Source of the DNA: Glaciecola sp965660815
Lineage (GTDB): Bacteria > Pseudomonadota > Gammaproteobacteria > Enterobacterales > Alteromonadaceae
Reading direction: 5' to 3'
NCBI GenBank assembly: GCA_965660815.1
Contig: CBFIBG010000058.1
Coordinates: 42,714-106,713, forward strand
DNA: 64,000 nucleotides
Part shown: positions 63,205 to 64,000 of the stretch, piece after piece
How the letters are laid out: every line of letters starts with the position of its first letter
How positions within the stretch are numbered: the first letter of the stretch is position 1
Program-made: the position numbers and the translations under genes
Notes under the pieces: model-generated
The model's input: the letters and a program-made list of their open reading frames with translations, nothing else
Told to the model about the DNA's origin: nothing
The model's database searches: none

Positions 63205-64000
63205 ATGATTAGTATAAATAGCCTTTTAACAAAGATGCTTTTGTTAATTGCAACCGTTGCTATCTTCGCTTTATTAGCGTCATACGCCTTTGTGTCCGAT
63301 CAACAATCACAAGGACTGGCTCAGAAGCTTACCAGCATTAAACAGTCTCATAAATCCTCTACTGACATACTTATAGACGAACACTTACAAAAACAAATTC
63401 TATCTGCTGAAGAAATGGCATTATTTATCGATTTTAACAGCAAAAATGAAGATCAACTTCAACATTCCCTGCAAAAGTTGTGGCCGAAACTGCAAATGAG
63501 TCATTTGTTGTCATCAATGTCCCTTTCTAATAAAACTAATACCAAGCTAATTCAGTTTGGAAATTTCCCTTTAGATGAGATGCAGGACAGGAAGCTTGAT
63601 GCACTAGAGTCATTTCAGGCTCAATCTGGAATAGTTTGTCATGTGCGATGTGAGCTTTCCGCAACCATTCCGGTAAGCGTTAACAAACAGCCATGGACAT
63701 TCTCTATAGTAGCTAACATTTCCCCTTCAATAGGGTTTCTTAATTCGGTTGTAGGAAGTGATGTAGGCATTATTTCTTCTAACCAAAAGCCAGCAGAATC
63801 CAATAGAACCCTAGGTCGTTATCCAGTTGACGTGATCACAAGCACAGAGCGAAATAATGAGTTATTCAACACAGTGCTTACACCTGAACAATTCGGTCAA
63901 ATTGAAACTGACGGCTTGCAAATCAATACCAGTCATGGAAATTATTTTGTTTGGTTTCAATTGTTAGAGGGCGCTGATAAAGATATCAACATGCTTTTCG
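63205..64000 (+). CDS. Membrane sensor protein, N-terminal part only
   Basis: The frame is open from ATG 63205 to the window edge (265 codons), so the C-terminal output domain is missing. It starts with a membrane helix (LLTKMLLLIATVAIFALLAS) followed by about 240 periplasmic-looking residues with helical stretches (SSTDILIDEHLQKQILSAEE). Two nearby cysteines (VCHVRCE) could be disulfide-bonded. The layout is that of a signal-transducing receptor (GGDEF, EAL, kinase or MCP). I do not recognise the sensor family. No strong ribosome site is present. Confidence 0.6.
   Translation, partial: MISINSLLTKMLLLIATVAIFALLASYAFVSDQQSQGLAQKLTSIKQSHKSSTDILIDEHLQKQILSAEEMALFIDFNSKNEDQLQHSLQKLWPKLQMSHLLSSMSLSNKTNTKLIQFGNFPLDEMQDRKLDALESFQAQSGIVCHVRCELSATIPVSVNKQPWTFSIVANISPSIGFLNSVVGSDVGIISSNQKPAESNRTLGRYPVDVITSTERNNELFNTVLTPEQFGQIETDGLQINTSHGNYFVWFQLLEGADKDINMLF

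Overview
The window reads as ordinary chromosome of a marine gammaproteobacterium, most likely Alteromonadaceae (Glaciecola/Paraglaciecola/Alteromonas-like). This is inferred from AT-rich DNA, dense short-spaced operons, an Mg-type HemB, an argCBFGH-argA cluster, ponA/pilMNOPQ/aroKB/damX/dam synteny and an exosortase-type (PEP-CTERM-like) surface protein. No phage, IS element, CRISPR array, rRNA or tRNA was recognised. Most genes are housekeeping genes in conserved neighbourhoods.

Layout. 1-2480: the 5' end of a DUF416 gene, yhgN, a 60-residue HTH protein and pepB. 2524-8495: the sfsA-dksA-gluQ-pcnB-folK-panB-panC run (stringent-response cofactor, tRNA modification, RNA polyadenylation, folate, pantothenate). 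8516-13807 (minus): tatA-tatB-tatC, a small periplasmic protein, tatD, a membrane diguanylate cyclase and hemB. 13942-22925: a mixed stretch with a probable outer-membrane protein, a GST, erpA, a DUF6776-type protein, a CLC channel, hemJ, a MarR regulator facing two microproteins across a perfect 18-bp palindrome, a UPF0149 protein, a divergent NRAMP-like transporter and a GNAT. 23495-24142: PEP-CTERM-like protein. 24523-30160: envC and gpmI, divergent from yibN-grxC-secB-gpsA. 30305-34659: a 1008-residue TIR-Ser/Thr kinase-TM-TPR protein followed by an MFS transporter, placed between gpsA and trmL, where E. coli has cysE. 34656-40420: trmL, pldB, a second membrane diguanylate cyclase, a thioredoxin-like secreted protein and a membrane MCP. 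40814-47486: the arginine biosynthesis operon. 47586-53459 (minus): an M28 peptidase, NAD-malic enzyme maeA and penicillin-binding protein 1a. 53599-62948: pilMNOPQ, aroK, aroB, damX-like and dam. 63205-end: the start of a membrane sensor.

How the parts fit. pilM-Q encode the type IV pilus alignment complex and secretin beside the cell-wall synthase gene mrcA. The Tat genes export folded proteins. erpA, hemB and hemJ serve Fe-S and heme supply. The arginine genes run from N-acetylglutamate to arginine except argD and argE, which are not here.

The least ordinary parts are: the TIR-kinase-TPR protein; the arginine-operon leader, with two ARG-box-like sites 21 bp apart and a terminator-like hairpin just before argC; the MarR/two-microprotein unit; the NRAMP homologue lacking the canonical metal-site residues; two genes (pldB and a putative outer-membrane protein) whose frames seem to start at CTG; and a structured leader before the second diguanylate cyclase. 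Functions are assigned by recognising family motifs by eye; no database search was possible.
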